NCBI GenBank assembly: GCA_026075535.2
Contig: AP026538.1
Coordinates: 12,152,001-12,216,000 of the forward strand
From: Tricholoma matsutake
Lineage: Eukaryota > Basidiomycota > Agaricomycetes > Agaricales > Tricholomataceae
Reading direction: 5' to 3'
DNA: 64,000 bases
Shown: in pieces, positions 44,501-55,019 of the stretch
How the letters are laid out: each line of letters begins with the position of its first letter
How positions within the stretch are numbered: position 1 is the stretch's first letter
Made by a program: the position numbers and the translations under genes
The notes under the pieces: generated by a model
Told to the model about the DNA's origin: nothing
What the model saw: only the letters and a program-made list of their open reading frames with translations
Databases searched by the model: none

Positions 44501-46315
44501 CCATGAGCAGACTGGAAGGAATGAGTGTCTCTTTCATGAGTCCATGCACCATGTGTTGCAGCCATTGATGGAAGCTGGAAGACAGGGATAGAGATATGTG
44601 GGGGTGATGGCACAGTACATCTGGTAATTCCGGTTCTTACATCCTATGTCGCCGACTACCCTGAACAATGTCTGGTCTCCTGCTCTAAATATGGTACCTG
44701 TCCCAAATGCCAGTGTCCAGCCAAAAATCTTCAAGATGATGTTACCTGGGATCAATGAACCCAGACCTGGACATGGAATGTTATTTCCAAGGCCAAGAGT
44801 TCATCTACCAAGAAGTCAGAGTTCCACAAGTTCTGCATGGAACGTGAGGTCTCTGGCAGTGTATACCAGCCTTTCTGGGTCAGTTTTCCATATTCCAACA
44901 TTCACCACGATATCATGCCAGACGTCCTGCATCAGTTGTATCAGGGAGTTTTCAAGCACATTGTGCACTGGTGCCAGCTTGTCATGTCACCAGAGGAACT
45001 TGACCAGAGAATTCAAACTCTCCCACCTGCTCATGGAGTACACCATTTCCAAAACAGCATATCAGCTCTATCCCAAATATCTGGCTCAGAGAGAAAACAC
45101 ATGGCTCGCATTCTTTTAGGTTGCTTGGTTGGAAAAATCCCTAGACAGGGGTACCTCTGCATCAAAGCACTATTGGATTTCATGTACTTGGCTCAATACA
45201 AGACACATGACAAGTTCACTTTAGGGTACATGACAGATGCCCTCAACATTTTCAACCAGAACAAAGCCTTTTTCATTCAGATGGGTTTATGTGATGATCT
45301 CAACATTCCTAAATTTCACTCTCTGATGCATTACATTGACTCAATCCAACTATTTGGGACCACAGACAACTACAAGACAGAAATGTGTGAATGACTACAT
45401 ATAGATTTTGCCAAAAAAGGATGGCGAGCATCCAATCGAAGAGATGAATTCCCCCAGATGATCACTTGGCTCACATGTCAAGAGAAGATATCCTCCTTTG
45501 ACAACTATCTGGAGTGGATAGAACAGCAAAGTAATCCTACTCAGCCACCCCTCCCCACTTCAACCAGGCTTCCTATCTTGATGGCAAAACATTGCCCTTA
45601 TCCTAGATGCCATCTAGCCCATATGAAAAATTACATTGTGCACCTTCTTTTGCCAAAGATCTCAAGGAATATCTCAATATTTCTCTGGAACATGGACGTA
45701 GATCAACAAATCAGGTTGCAGTTTTAAATCCATTACCTTTCCAATGTCTTGACGTGTTCACCCAGTTCAGATTCCATCCCTCCAGTCTCCATAATGAAGA
45801 TGATGAGTGTGATACTGTCAAGGCATTGCCAATAACCAAGAAGATGCCTACAGGTAGATTTGATACAGTTGTAGCATTGAGAAAGGACCATGCAGAGGCC
45901 ACCGGTCTTCAAGGTATAGTCATACAAATACTTCTTCCCTGCTGAATTGCCACTCAAGACATATATATTTGTAGGCACATGCATTGGATGTGTAAGGGTT
46001 ATATTCAAGCTCCCTGCTCTTCTAAACGGTATCCTGTACCCTCAAAACTGGCCCCAGGATCCTTTGGCATATGTGGAATGGTATTCACCATTGCTGCCAA
46101 CTGCTCATGAACACTATGGGATGTACACTATCAAGAAAACACCATCACCTCAATGTTCTATTATTCCTTTGACTGAAATTAGACAAAGCTGTATGCTGAT
46201 TCCTAGATTCACAGAAGATATATCATCATGCACTAGTACTAATGTGTTGGATAGTTCCAAATCATTTTTAGTTAATAATTGGACTCATTCTTATGCTTAT
46301 CTGACAATTTGGTAG
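41552..46315 (+). pseudogene. Plavaka-type transposase 2, full-length but broken by stops and a hAT insertion
   Basis: It starts MEADHHCPVCTRYFKTSHGL, a C2HC finger typical of Plavaka N-termini. An acidic region follows, then WRVAQWMVKDGIGHKSFDRF, a 64-nt intron (42215-42278) and VAEKLGLSFHNT. The hAT element 42492-44136 splits it between MVY and RPSKVYSDST. The second half has APVIIASDKTQLTQLSSSKS, a CPKCQ zinc motif, then PDVLHQLYQGVFKH. A long helical catalytic part follows (GSERKHMARILLGCLVG, IPKFHSLMHYIDSIQLFGTT), with C-terminus AYVEWYSPLL to NNWTHSYAYLTIW at 46315. In-frame TGA codons near 41646, 42419 and 45392 sit where Arg is expected. It was a complete cut-and-paste transposase before decay; a TET/JBP-type gene lies upstream in divergent orientation. 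Confidence 0.85.
42492..44136. mobile_element. non-autonomous hAT element (1645 bp) with perfect 8-bp target duplication
   Basis: The left terminus is TAGTGTTTAAGGGTCC and the right terminus (reverse complement) is TAGTGCTCAAGGGTCC. Both are flanked by TTTACCGA (42484-42491 and 44137-44144). The 8-bp duplication and TAGTG start identify hAT. The ends contain GACCGGTY-type subterminal repeats. The interior has no transposase; it holds five copies of a GAGCAGNGGCTC palindrome-containing motif (about 42692, 42940, 43052, 43365, 43435). Excising it rejoins the Plavaka frame. Confidence 0.92.
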
Positions 46316-46324
46316 ATAATTAAT

Positions 46325-46445
46325 ACAGTATGTGTTTCTGAGGTACCTTGTGTTCCCTTGAGATACTTTGAGGTACCCTGTGTTCCCTTGAGATACTTTG
46401 AGAAACCCTGGGAAGAGCCAGGTACCCTGAGAACAGTCAGGAACC
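46325..46445. repeat. tandem repeat of about 36 bp (GAGGTACCCTGTGTTCCC)
   Basis: Two and a half units of GAGGTACC-TGTGTTCCCTTG followed by AGATACTTT, decaying into GAAACCCTGGGAAGAGCC. Non-coding. The segment 46620-46735 beyond is a CCCCTACCC-rich simple sequence with no gene. Confidence 0.75.
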
Positions 46446-46829
46446 CTGGGAGTATTCTGAGTCCAAAAGTGTTTTTCCTGATGTATTGAATTTGCTACTA
46501 TTAATATCACATATTAATACCTCTTATTAACATATGAAAGCCATTATCATGTTGGACAATCCTGAAATCTGAATTTAATTGATGAAAATCTTGAATATGA
46601 GTCTTTGTAGCTGAAAAAATCAAATGATATTCTTACATAATCATACCCCTGGCATACCCCTACCCTTACCCCTCATACCCTTAGCCCAAAAACACAAGGG
46701 TATACCCCTACCCCTGCCTTGCCTTAACATGGACCAAAGGAATGGCAACACCAGTAGCAGAGGAAGCTGGCTACATAATGGTGGACTATGCGATGATCGG
46801 GGCAACACTGGAGGATGACCCACAGATGA

Positions 46830-47577
46830 ATTTCATGCAGCTCTTCTCTGATCAATGCATCTATATCAGGCATACTGATTAAAATCTGATCATCACCTTG
46901 GTAAACATTGACAACATGACCATCCTTGGATCAGACATTGATGCCATCACAGGAATGAAAGCCAAGCTATCAAAATTCTTTATGATCACAGATCTGGGGG
47001 AGGCAAAGCAGATTGTAGGATTGGAGTTGGAAAGGGACATGGAGGATAGTACCCTCAAAATCATGCAGCATCAGTATATCAAGAAGGTCCTGGAGAAATT
47101 CAGAATGTCAGATTTGCACCCTGTCAGCACTCCATTGGACCCTAATATCAAACTGATCAAAATGCCCGATGATGAGCACCACAATATCCCCAAATATTGC
47201 AGCATGATCGGATCATTCATGTATGTAGCAATTGGCACGCAACCTGACATTTCATTTGCGGTACAAACACTCAGCCAGTTCATGAGCAATCCTGGACCTA
47301 CTCATTGGACTGCCATCAAACGTGTATTTTGATATCTTAACAGCACTTGCAATCTTGGTATCATCTACCAAAAAAGGGGAGAGGTCGAACCCACTGCTTA
47401 TTCGAATGCCACTTGGGGATCAAACATCAATGATCGAAAATCTATTACTGGATACTGCTTCCAGATGGCAGGTGGCCCAATCTTGTGGCAATCAAAGAAG
47501 CAGCCGACGGTAGCATTATCATCAATGGAAGCCGAATACATGGTGGAAAGCCTAGCAATGCACCAGGTTCTATGGCT
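46830..47577 (+). pseudogene. copia 2 reverse transcriptase and RNase H (first part)
   Basis: RT C-terminal half: an SDQCIYI start, then VNIDNMTILGSDIDAITGMK, EAKQIVGLELERD and SMIGSFMYVAIGTQPDISFA. The catalytic box normally reads Y/F-V-D-D-M in copia but is N-I-D-N-M here, so both Asp context and activity are lost. A stop precedes it near 46880. After a stop/frameshift at 47330, RNase H continues (TYSNATWGSN-like, then ITGYCFQMAGGPILWQSKKQ and SSMEAEYM) up to the MULE insertion at Leu-Arg-Met-Leu. The two halves of RNase H are rejoined when the MULE and one duplication copy are removed. Confidence 0.8.
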
Positions 47578-47627
47578 GCGAATGCTGGATAAAACTAATC
47601 AACAACCCCGGTGTTGACAGCAACCCG

Positions 47628-48228
47628 GGGTTATCACCTAATTGGGCTGCTGGCTGAAAGTGTTGGGGGTGCAAGCTTTGCCATTGACTAGCTGACGTCG
47701 GTCAGTCACATGTACGCATTGTCGCGTTTGTGACTGTTGGTTCAATGTTGGTTGCCACGTCGCAACCTCAACAGTGTTTCACTCAATCGAGCACGTACAC
47801 CCTGGTTCATTTTTTCGTGTGAGGGTGCTGTTCAAATAAGTGTAAATTGCAGCAAAATTTCAGCAGTGTACCAAAGATTTTGCAGTGTCAATCTTTGATG
47901 AACTGTGAGTGTGGATTGCAGCTGTTACAAATATCCTGACCTTCAGAATGCGTAGGATGGCAGTACTGCGTGTTGTTGGCAAGCAATGGACAAAGGATCT
48001 CTTTGTTATGGTGGATGGTGAGCACTGTCGGAGAAGTCCTGTCTGGTGGTATTGAGGTCTTCGAAGGATAAGATGGCATTGTATGGGCTTACCAGCAACA
48101 TCTCAGGCGGGTGTGAGATAAGACCACATTATTCTGTCTTCCACCCGCCCTTCCTTCTCGAGCTTCAACACCAAGCAGCCATCGCGTTGAAAATATATCA
48201 TGGCAGACATTTACCTGAGCAATGAGTT
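47628..48228. promoter_or_regulatory. MULE 5' subterminal region and probable promoter
   Basis: No coding sequence. Contains short inverted pieces (CTGACGTCGGTCAG at about 47692) and the presumed promoter of the protease gene. A short frame starting at 48199 ends quickly. Confidence 0.4.
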
Positions 48229-50060
48229 GTGGCACCCCCGATGGCCCTGACTCTTGAGTTCACACACTATGTGACTCCCAACCCCAGTACTACGTTTTCT
48301 CATCAATATTTTGTGTCTGTTACATTTGAAAAGATGTCAGATGTCAAGTTGTTCTATCCAACCATCCTTGGCAAGGGCTCCGTCAAAGCTTGGACATTCA
48401 GCAATGAAATCCATGTTACAACAGCTGCAATGACCATTCAACCCTGTGAGATGATACCTCATTATGAGGATATCCGTGGCATCATTGACAAAATGCCCGT
48501 GGTGCATGCAGCTTCAGCACACTCTGTGTGCCTTTCTCTCACGATACCTGGCAAACAGGATTGGGTAGTTTTTTACCACTTCTCGAAGGTATGTCCAGCG
48601 ACTATTTCCATGCTCATGCTAGCTCACATTGGATTATGATAGTTTTGGCTCATCCAGGAGGTATTCAACCATAAAGTCCCCATTCAGCTTGCATCCCATC
48701 TCTTTGAGCATCTTTGTTCATCAAGTATCCTTCCCTCCACAGTTTTGCAAGACTTCGGTCGCCTCTGCATCACCTCTGCAGTGTGTGGCCTCTATTCTAC
48801 AAAATTTCCCCTTTGGAAACTTGGGTATTTACTCGGAGAAGAATGGCTAGAGGACTCGGTCTTGGGTGGGCTTGCCGAAATCCAGTATTTCAAGACTGGT
48901 GCTACATCAGTACCTGTCGGCGCATCTCCTACATTCCTTTTCCTTCCTACAGACTTCATGACTGAAGCCCGCATGCTGTACCATTGAGAAGGCATGCACT
49001 GCTACAGCTCGGAATTGTGTGCTCTTCACAAACGAATTTGGCAGTCGGAAGTTACACAGGTCGGCTACCTCGACCACTCCACAAATCATTATTCCAGCTA
49101 TGTTGTGACATCGTTTCGTATTTTGCAGCATGGAGACTCTCTGCATGGTCAACCTGCAAACGACATCCTGTCAATCCTCCAATGGGTGCTGTCTGGGCTT
49201 GGGACAGATTTCCCAATGTTGATTCAAGTGGGAACCATGGATCATCAAGGCCTTGGCAGCAGTGAGGGCAGTTGCACAATCGCAGCACACAATTTTGTGG
49301 CCTGCGAAGCAGATCATGCTCTGTCACGCTGGACGGCACGGTCGTTGCCAAATATGCGGAATCAATTATTGCGTGAATTATGTATCTACAATAGCATTGC
49401 ATTGAAGACCATCGGGGTGCGTTTTCAACAGAAAACAATGTTCTTGACTTACCTGTCTCGTACTAGGATTTCCATGATTGGGTAGAGCCATGTGTCACAT
49501 CACCATCGACCTGCACTCTGGATGTGGAAGCCATGTTCTGTGGTTATGATGATTTTAACCTCTACAAACCAAAGGCAAGTCAGACTCCTTCATGAAATGA
49601 GTAATTGACTGGCTAATTCTGCTGATTATTGCAGATGAATCATCCCATCTATAGGTTTATTCGAGAGCTGCATCAAACTGTCAAGCTGCCACAACCCCGA
49701 GCTTCCGACATCTCATTTTTACTCAACAGTAGTCCCATGCATCAGACTTCTCCGTCCTCTTATCATCAGGTGCCCACCCCATTACCAGCACGGTTTCGGC
49801 TCCCATCTCCCACAAAAGATCAGAAACCCGGTGACCTGTTGGAGACCCTCCACTCTCACTCACACTCACCTGACCTGCCAAGCAGCAAGAAATCATGGAT
49901 TCACACCATCTCTACCCCTACGCATCTGCCAGCCGGCAGAAGTCCTTCAGTGACCATCATTTCGCCAACCAAGGTCATGCAATCCCGTCATCAAAAGGCA
50001 GACATGTCATCCCGTTCAAACAAGAATCCCCTTTCTCCGAGACCACATCCGACGATTTGA
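48229..50060 (+). pseudogene. Ulp1-like (C48) cysteine protease gene carried by the MULE
   Basis: Exons of about 48229-48588, 48647-49416, 49470-49574 and 49635-50060 connect in frame across GT-AG introns and one GC-AG intron (49575-49634). The N-terminal region (about 250 residues) has no known domain. The protease core shows all four C48-type positions in order: His in STNHYSSYVV, Asp in QHGDSLHG, Gln in MDHQGLG and Cys in EGSCTIAAHNFVACEADH. Such enzymes cleave ubiquitin-like proteins such as SUMO from targets. One in-frame TGA (48985-48987) breaks the frame upstream of the core. The C-terminal tail (NHPIYRFIRELHQTVKLP) runs into the transposase gene in another frame, so the two may be one spliced gene or overlapping genes. 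Confidence 0.55.
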
Positions 50061-53047
50061 AAGTAGAGTTCCATGATACAATTGATCTTGTATCTCCCCA
50101 GTCGATAAAATCCAATATTTTGGCATCTCCAATCAATCTGGTGACCCCCCCTCGGCGTGTTTGGAAGAAGCACAGTCCACGCACTCCCATCTGCATGTTG
50201 TGCGATTTTTCTATCGAAATTGTATCACCCAAAGACAGAAAGCCTGCATGCGGCACAATGTTGGTTGAAATCACATCTCCATGCGATGAAAAGCCTGCCC
50301 GCCCCATCTTATGTGATGTGTCGGTTGAAATTGTATCTCCATCAGACAGCAAGCCTAAGCGCAGGCGATCAGCATCACAGGATATTGAAGTGTACAGCGC
50401 TCCACCCCATGCATGTGAAACTCAGCTCTTTCAAGACTTGGATACTGCTATTGTTGCCGTGTACGATGAGGAGGAGGCTCTTGGGTACGAATGGGTCAAG
50501 GGTCAAACAAGAAAGAGCAGTAATGGTGATATACGACGTGTTACACTCCAATGCAACCATTACTGCCTCTGCACGACCCAGCACAGGATAGATATTGACC
50601 CCGCCAACCGCCGCAAAGGGAAATCCAACAAAACCAATTGCAAGGCGCATGTCAATATCATCCAGGATCCTGAAACAGAACAATGGAAGTTCAACGTTGC
50701 CATTTGGGTCCACAACCATGCACCTGAAATTCCTCAGGGCGGCAATGCAACCCGCCCACCTATGAAAAAATTGCGCACCGCCATTTCTGCAATTTCATCA
50801 ACAACAAATCTTGGCCGATCAGACATCTCAAAACTCGTCAAGCAACATCCTGATTACGATACCAAGCATCCTCTTGAACCCCGTCAAATCAGAAACATCA
50901 TGAATGCCGCACGTTGTGAGGCGCATGATGAGGTCGCTGCACTTGGCGGTGACGTTAATGCCATTGTTGCATGGCTGCAAGCACATGCAGACGAGGGCTG
51001 GAAACACCAGTTGCAGATTGATGACCATCAAGTCGTTACAGCTATTTGGTGGCAATCACCTCTCCAGGTTGCACTTACCCTTCATTACTTCGATCTCCTC
51101 ATCTACGATGACACCTATAATTGCAACAACTGTGGCTATCCTCTTGGTATAGGGATCGGGATTGATAACCATGGAAAGTCTCGGAATCTCTGGTATGCCC
51201 TACATGCCAGGGAGAATATTTCTTCGTTCACTTGGATTCTCCAATGTCATCTCGAAATCGCAAACAGCCCACCTGAAGTCTTTGCGAGTGACCGCCACAC
51301 ATCACTGATTCATGCTGTTGCAGACATCATGCCCCTTACCCACCACATCTTTTGTTTGCATCATCTTTCTGGCAACGTTTCAACAAATGTCCGCAACTCA
51401 CTTGGGGCCAAATTCGTGAACTTTAACCGCGACTTTTGGGCAACATACTGTGCTGTCTCCCCCGATGAATTTGATTCATTGTATAAACACCTAGTGACTC
51501 GGTTCCCAGCTGCTCGTCCATATCTTGATGAGGAGTTGTACCCATGTCGACATCAGTGGGCATGGGCGTGGGTTAGTTCCATTTTCACTGGAGGTATTCA
51601 GACAAACGGCCACTGCGAGGCTGAAAATTGTGTCAACAAGGCCATTGGTGGCCCCAAGAAAACTCTCTTTCAGTTATTCGAAGGTCTCAATGAGAGGACA
51701 AAGGGTCAAACAGTGCAGGAGCTGGCTCGCGTTCGTGATGTACATTCATGTTCTTCCACCCATCTACTGGCTGTAGTCTGACACTTCCTTATAGAACTCC
51801 TGCCAACAGCACGAGAACAATATTGAGTCAATCTTTAGGGGCCCGCTCCAGCTTTGCCGCAAATACCTTGGACCATTCGTGCTCAACACGTGCTACACCC
51901 AAATGCAACAAAGCTGCTACTATAAGACTGAGGTACTTCAACGCCCCGAAGGGATCCGCAATTGGGTGAGAAAACCATTGCCGCTCTTTGGAATTTCTTT
52001 GAATGTCAGTTGCCAGAATGAATCTTGCATCAAGGTGGATGAATCACTTGGATATGATTGGGAGAATGGCGAGGAGAAGGTATGCAGCCATCACACGTTG
52101 GGACGACAGTTCGAGAGCTAATTGTATATACAGCAAATGATCAACGTGTTTGCCAACGACAATGCGAGAATCTCTGCAAAATGGTTGCTATGGCTTATTG
52201 ATGGCCGAGGGTTGAACATCAAGCATCTCCTTTGTGTCACCCATCTCGGCACCAATGTATCACATCATCTTGTGATCTTGGCCGACGGTCACTATATCTG
52301 TGACTGCTGCATGGGCACCAACCTTGGCATCCCATGTCGGCACTATTTCCAAATCCTTATGAGAGTCCAAGGAATGAAGTTCAATGTCGGTCTAATTCGG
52401 GCAAGGTAAGTGTCTCATCAGCTAGTACAACATCGCATTTTTACATATGGTGCAGGTGGTATCAAAATCCAAGTCTTGACCTGACTACGATCCCCATGGT
52501 TGGACTTGAGCATTCTGTGACTTCGAATGCACCTAGTCAATTGGACGCGTGTCTCCACGCATCGTCAACCCTCATTGGACCGCTCTTAGCAAACCCTCTG
52601 GAGAAAACTGACTCCCACTCGTTACTGAGACCAACAGACACGTTACCTACATGAACAATCCATCATGAGACACAAGCTGCCATACGTCAACTTACGGCAC
52701 ACATTTAAACTCGTGAACAACTTGACCAGCTCCTCAAACAAGTAGATTCTATCGTGTGAGTGTCATCTACATTTGTTCTTGTATGCAATAATATCAGCAT
52801 CTATCCTAGTCAGAACCAACATCACGGGTACTATGACCCTCCCATTATCCACCGTAAAGGCCGTCCCCTCATGCAGTGTCTCACTGGTGCCTTGGAGGGT
52901 CGCCCTCGAGGTGGTGGCGCCGGACACCATTCAGAGATCTCGGCAATGGGCAGTCAAGCGGGAGCTGCAAGGAGACAACTAACGCGATGTGGAATTTGCA
53001 GGGAAGCTGGTCACAATCGAACCACTTGCCCTCTCCGAAAGCAGTAG
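49895..53047 (+). pseudogene. MULE transposase: FAR1-type DNA-binding domain, DDE core, SWIM finger, zinc knuckle
   Basis: Exons 49895-51739, 51795-52079, 52134-52405 and 52456 onward join in frame (introns of 55, 54 and 50 nt). The start is uncertain. The FAR1/WRKY-GCM1-like region lies around LQCNHYCLCTTQHRID to NKTNCKAHVNI and WVHNHAPE. The DDE core has the first Asp in LLIYDDTYNCNNCGYPLGIG, the second in VFASDRHTSLIHAV, then HIFCLHHLSGN and the Glu in TNGHCEAENCVNKAIGG. A SWIM finger follows (ADGHYICDCCMG then IPCRHYF), and a CCHC knuckle at the end (CGICREAGHNRTTC). Two in-frame stops, at 52652 and near 52706, lie between SWIM and knuckle; everything before them is open. The enzyme would cut the element at its TIRs in the nucleus. 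Confidence 0.85.
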
Positions 53048-54477
53048 GCAGTATCGAGCTTAGTCGCTGACTTGCTGTAGGTATTATAAATAACGCATGC
53101 ATCGTTCCATTATAATCTCGTGAGTGGTCAGCCCCAACGAGAATTCTGTTGATGCCAGGTGATGTATTCCGACGTGCTGCGGCTCACCAAAACGAAATCA
53201 GTTAACTGATGTTATCTGATTATTGCAGAATGGTAATTTCACCCCCGTTCTGGTTGAAAAAAACTGATATTATTCGTTGCTATGTGACTACGATACAACC
53301 CATCCTTCTTTTACCACCTCCCAATTCCATCCCATAGCCCACAGTCAGGAGTCCTGCCCCACCAAAGTCACCCATCGCTGCGCCGACTCTCGCAAAGCCC
53401 TGTTCCCCTCCACAGCACCATTCAACAATGCCTGAGTTCCATCCTACGAGAGCGAGGTGTTGTTTGTAGAGGTTGAAACCATTCTGGGAACAAAATAATT
53501 AGTGCTGCGATCGCAGGATCGAGCAATTGAGTTACGTACGAGATGGTTCACTCGTGAGCGGTAGGTTGACTTCAGGATTGATGGATATCAGGCTTGGAGT
53601 GCCGTGGTTTGGCAGTAGTAACCACCACATTCTGTGTGAAAAATTTAAGTTGATATATGCACGCCGACCCGACAAGCAACGCACCGTAGTTCAACCCAAG
53701 CAAGCAAGACTCTCCTTCTCGAACATCCAGATTACGTGCTCACGCGATGCTGTTTCAGATAAGAAAACCACTAGGAAAGTTGCTTTGAGTCCAAAAGCTG
53801 ACCTTAGAGCTACATATATGCGTGATAAAAGCGAGCTTACCTGGCACGCCGCCAAAACCAACCTAGTTTGAGCCTGTGGGAAGATTGATCAAAACACGGC
53901 CATCGCAAGTCGAACTCCATGTAAAACAGATTCCTACAGAGAAGGGCTGGTTGGAAGACTTCATCTGTTGTTGGGATACGCAGGACTGGTCTGCAGCCAA
54001 GTGTGGGCTATTCAAGGGATGAGTTGCAATAGCCTGAAGATATCGCATGGTTGTCGCTACTGGAGTGCTGGTTGTCGGTGATTGTCGTCGTCGATGGTGG
54101 TGGCACAGGGAAAGGTTTGTAAATCACGTGCAAGGGTCTTACTCCAGGTACGTACATACAGGATAGTTTTCCTTCAGGTGCCGCTTTTTCCACAAGTGTA
54201 GAGTCCGAGTAATTTAGAGAAATAGTTGTAACGTTCAACTTGAAGTAGTGTGAGATAATGGCATAAAGTACTGAATGATGTAGGTAAGTAGGTGGTAATT
54301 TGAAATTTCGGCAAGTAATGTAATCAACAAGTGTCACCTATTTTATCATCCAGCCAGTTGACGTCGAATTGGGTCACCTGGCGTCAACGGATTTCTCATT
54401 GGGGGTCAGCCACGGCCAGTGGTCGGTGGTTCTTTCGGAATCGCTTCTCCTGACATCCAGGTTGTCAGCGAAGGAAG
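53048..54477 (-). other. MULE 3' cargo: minus-strand coding-like segments, not recognised
   Basis: The minus strand has a 109-codon frame (54337-54008, starting MTLVDYITCRNFKLPPTYLH). It is followed by pieces reading FTWSSTCDGRVLINLPTGSN (about 53930-53870), LPNHGTPSLISINPEVNLPL (about 53615-53555) and LVGWNSGIVEWCCGGEQGF (about 53460-53395). GT-AG-like signals separate some of them. GC content and codon use look more gene-like than the flanking repeats. I do not recognise a family; it could be a captured host gene fragment or a second element gene. Confidence 0.35.
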
Positions 54478-54527
54478 GGTTGCTGGATCAACACCAGGGT
54501 TGTTGATTAGTTTTATCCGCGAATGCT

Positions 54528-54793
54528 CACTTCCAAACTCAGCATTCCATACTCTGGACCCACACCAAACTTAATGTAGATAACCAAGGCACGATTGACT
54601 ACTTCAATAATGCCATTAACCACAGCCGCACAAACATATCGACATCCAGCATCATTTCGTACACGAGAAACTAATCTCTCACGAGATCGACATTCAGTAC
54701 TGCGCGACAGACAATAACCTAGCGGACATATTCACCAAGGCGCTGCCAAGACCAAAACACGAAGATCTTGTCAAGCGCATAGGTATGGCGTAG
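54528..54793 (+). pseudogene. copia 2 RNase H, C-terminal end
   Basis: Reads NLMYVDNQGTIDYFNNAINH, then TKHIDIQHHFV, then DNNLADIFTKALPRPKHEDL before the stop at 54791-54793. These are the standard C-terminal copia RNase H motifs. One short frame disturbance lies near 54625. It continues from 47577. Confidence 0.8.
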
Positions 54794-54807
54794 ATGTCAA
54801 GGGGGAG

Positions 54808-55019
54808 TGTTGAATAAGCGATTGTAGCATTAGGCGACACTGACACCGACACCGAATATAGTAGTAATGATGCACCCACAGATTATAAATAGCAGGACAT
54901 TCTAATTACCGATTATGATTACCGATCAATGCATCAATGCTTGTATAAATAAATACATAGTAGATAAACACAATAACAAGTCCGTTTTATACTATTATCA
55001 AGTCCTCAGAGTCTCAACA
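54808..55019 (+). repeat. 3' LTR of copia 2 (212 bp)
   Basis: Starts TGTTGAATAAGCG right after the purine tract and ends GAGTCTCAACA, giving TGTTGA/TCAACA inverted ends. Contains TTATAAATAGC and GTATAAATAAATAC promoter-like motifs. Confidence 0.75.

Larger units (their letters stand above)
47587..54518 (+). mobile_element. Mutator-like element (MULE), 6932 bp, with TIRs and 9-bp target duplication
   Basis: The left end is GGATAAAACTAATCAACAAC and the right end is its reverse complement, with similarity continuing for about 40 bp. Flanks are GCGAATGCT at 47578-47586 and 54519-54527, a perfect 9-bp duplication as expected for Mutator elements. Inside, in order on the plus strand, are a Ulp1-like protease gene, a FAR1/MULE/SWIM transposase gene, and about 1.4 kb of minus-strand coding-like cargo. 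It is inserted within copia 2 RNase H. Confidence 0.93.
46830..55019 (+). mobile_element. Ty1/copia remnant (copia 2) split by a nested MULE; 3' LTR present
   Basis: The RT-RNase H portion (46830-47577) and the RNase H end (54528-54793) flank the MULE at 47587-54518. A polypurine tract (CAAGGGGGAG) and the 3' LTR at 54808-55019 follow. The 5' half of the element is missing. The left limit is approximate. Confidence 0.8.

Noticed and set aside
49052..49438. Minus-strand 128-codon frame
   Set aside because: It is antisense to the Ulp1-like core, which has ordered catalytic residues on the plus strand.
53527..53871. 114-codon plus-strand frame in the MULE 3' region
   Set aside because: No domain is recognisable, and the minus strand here has several gene-like pieces with possible splice signals. 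I favour the minus strand but cannot exclude either.
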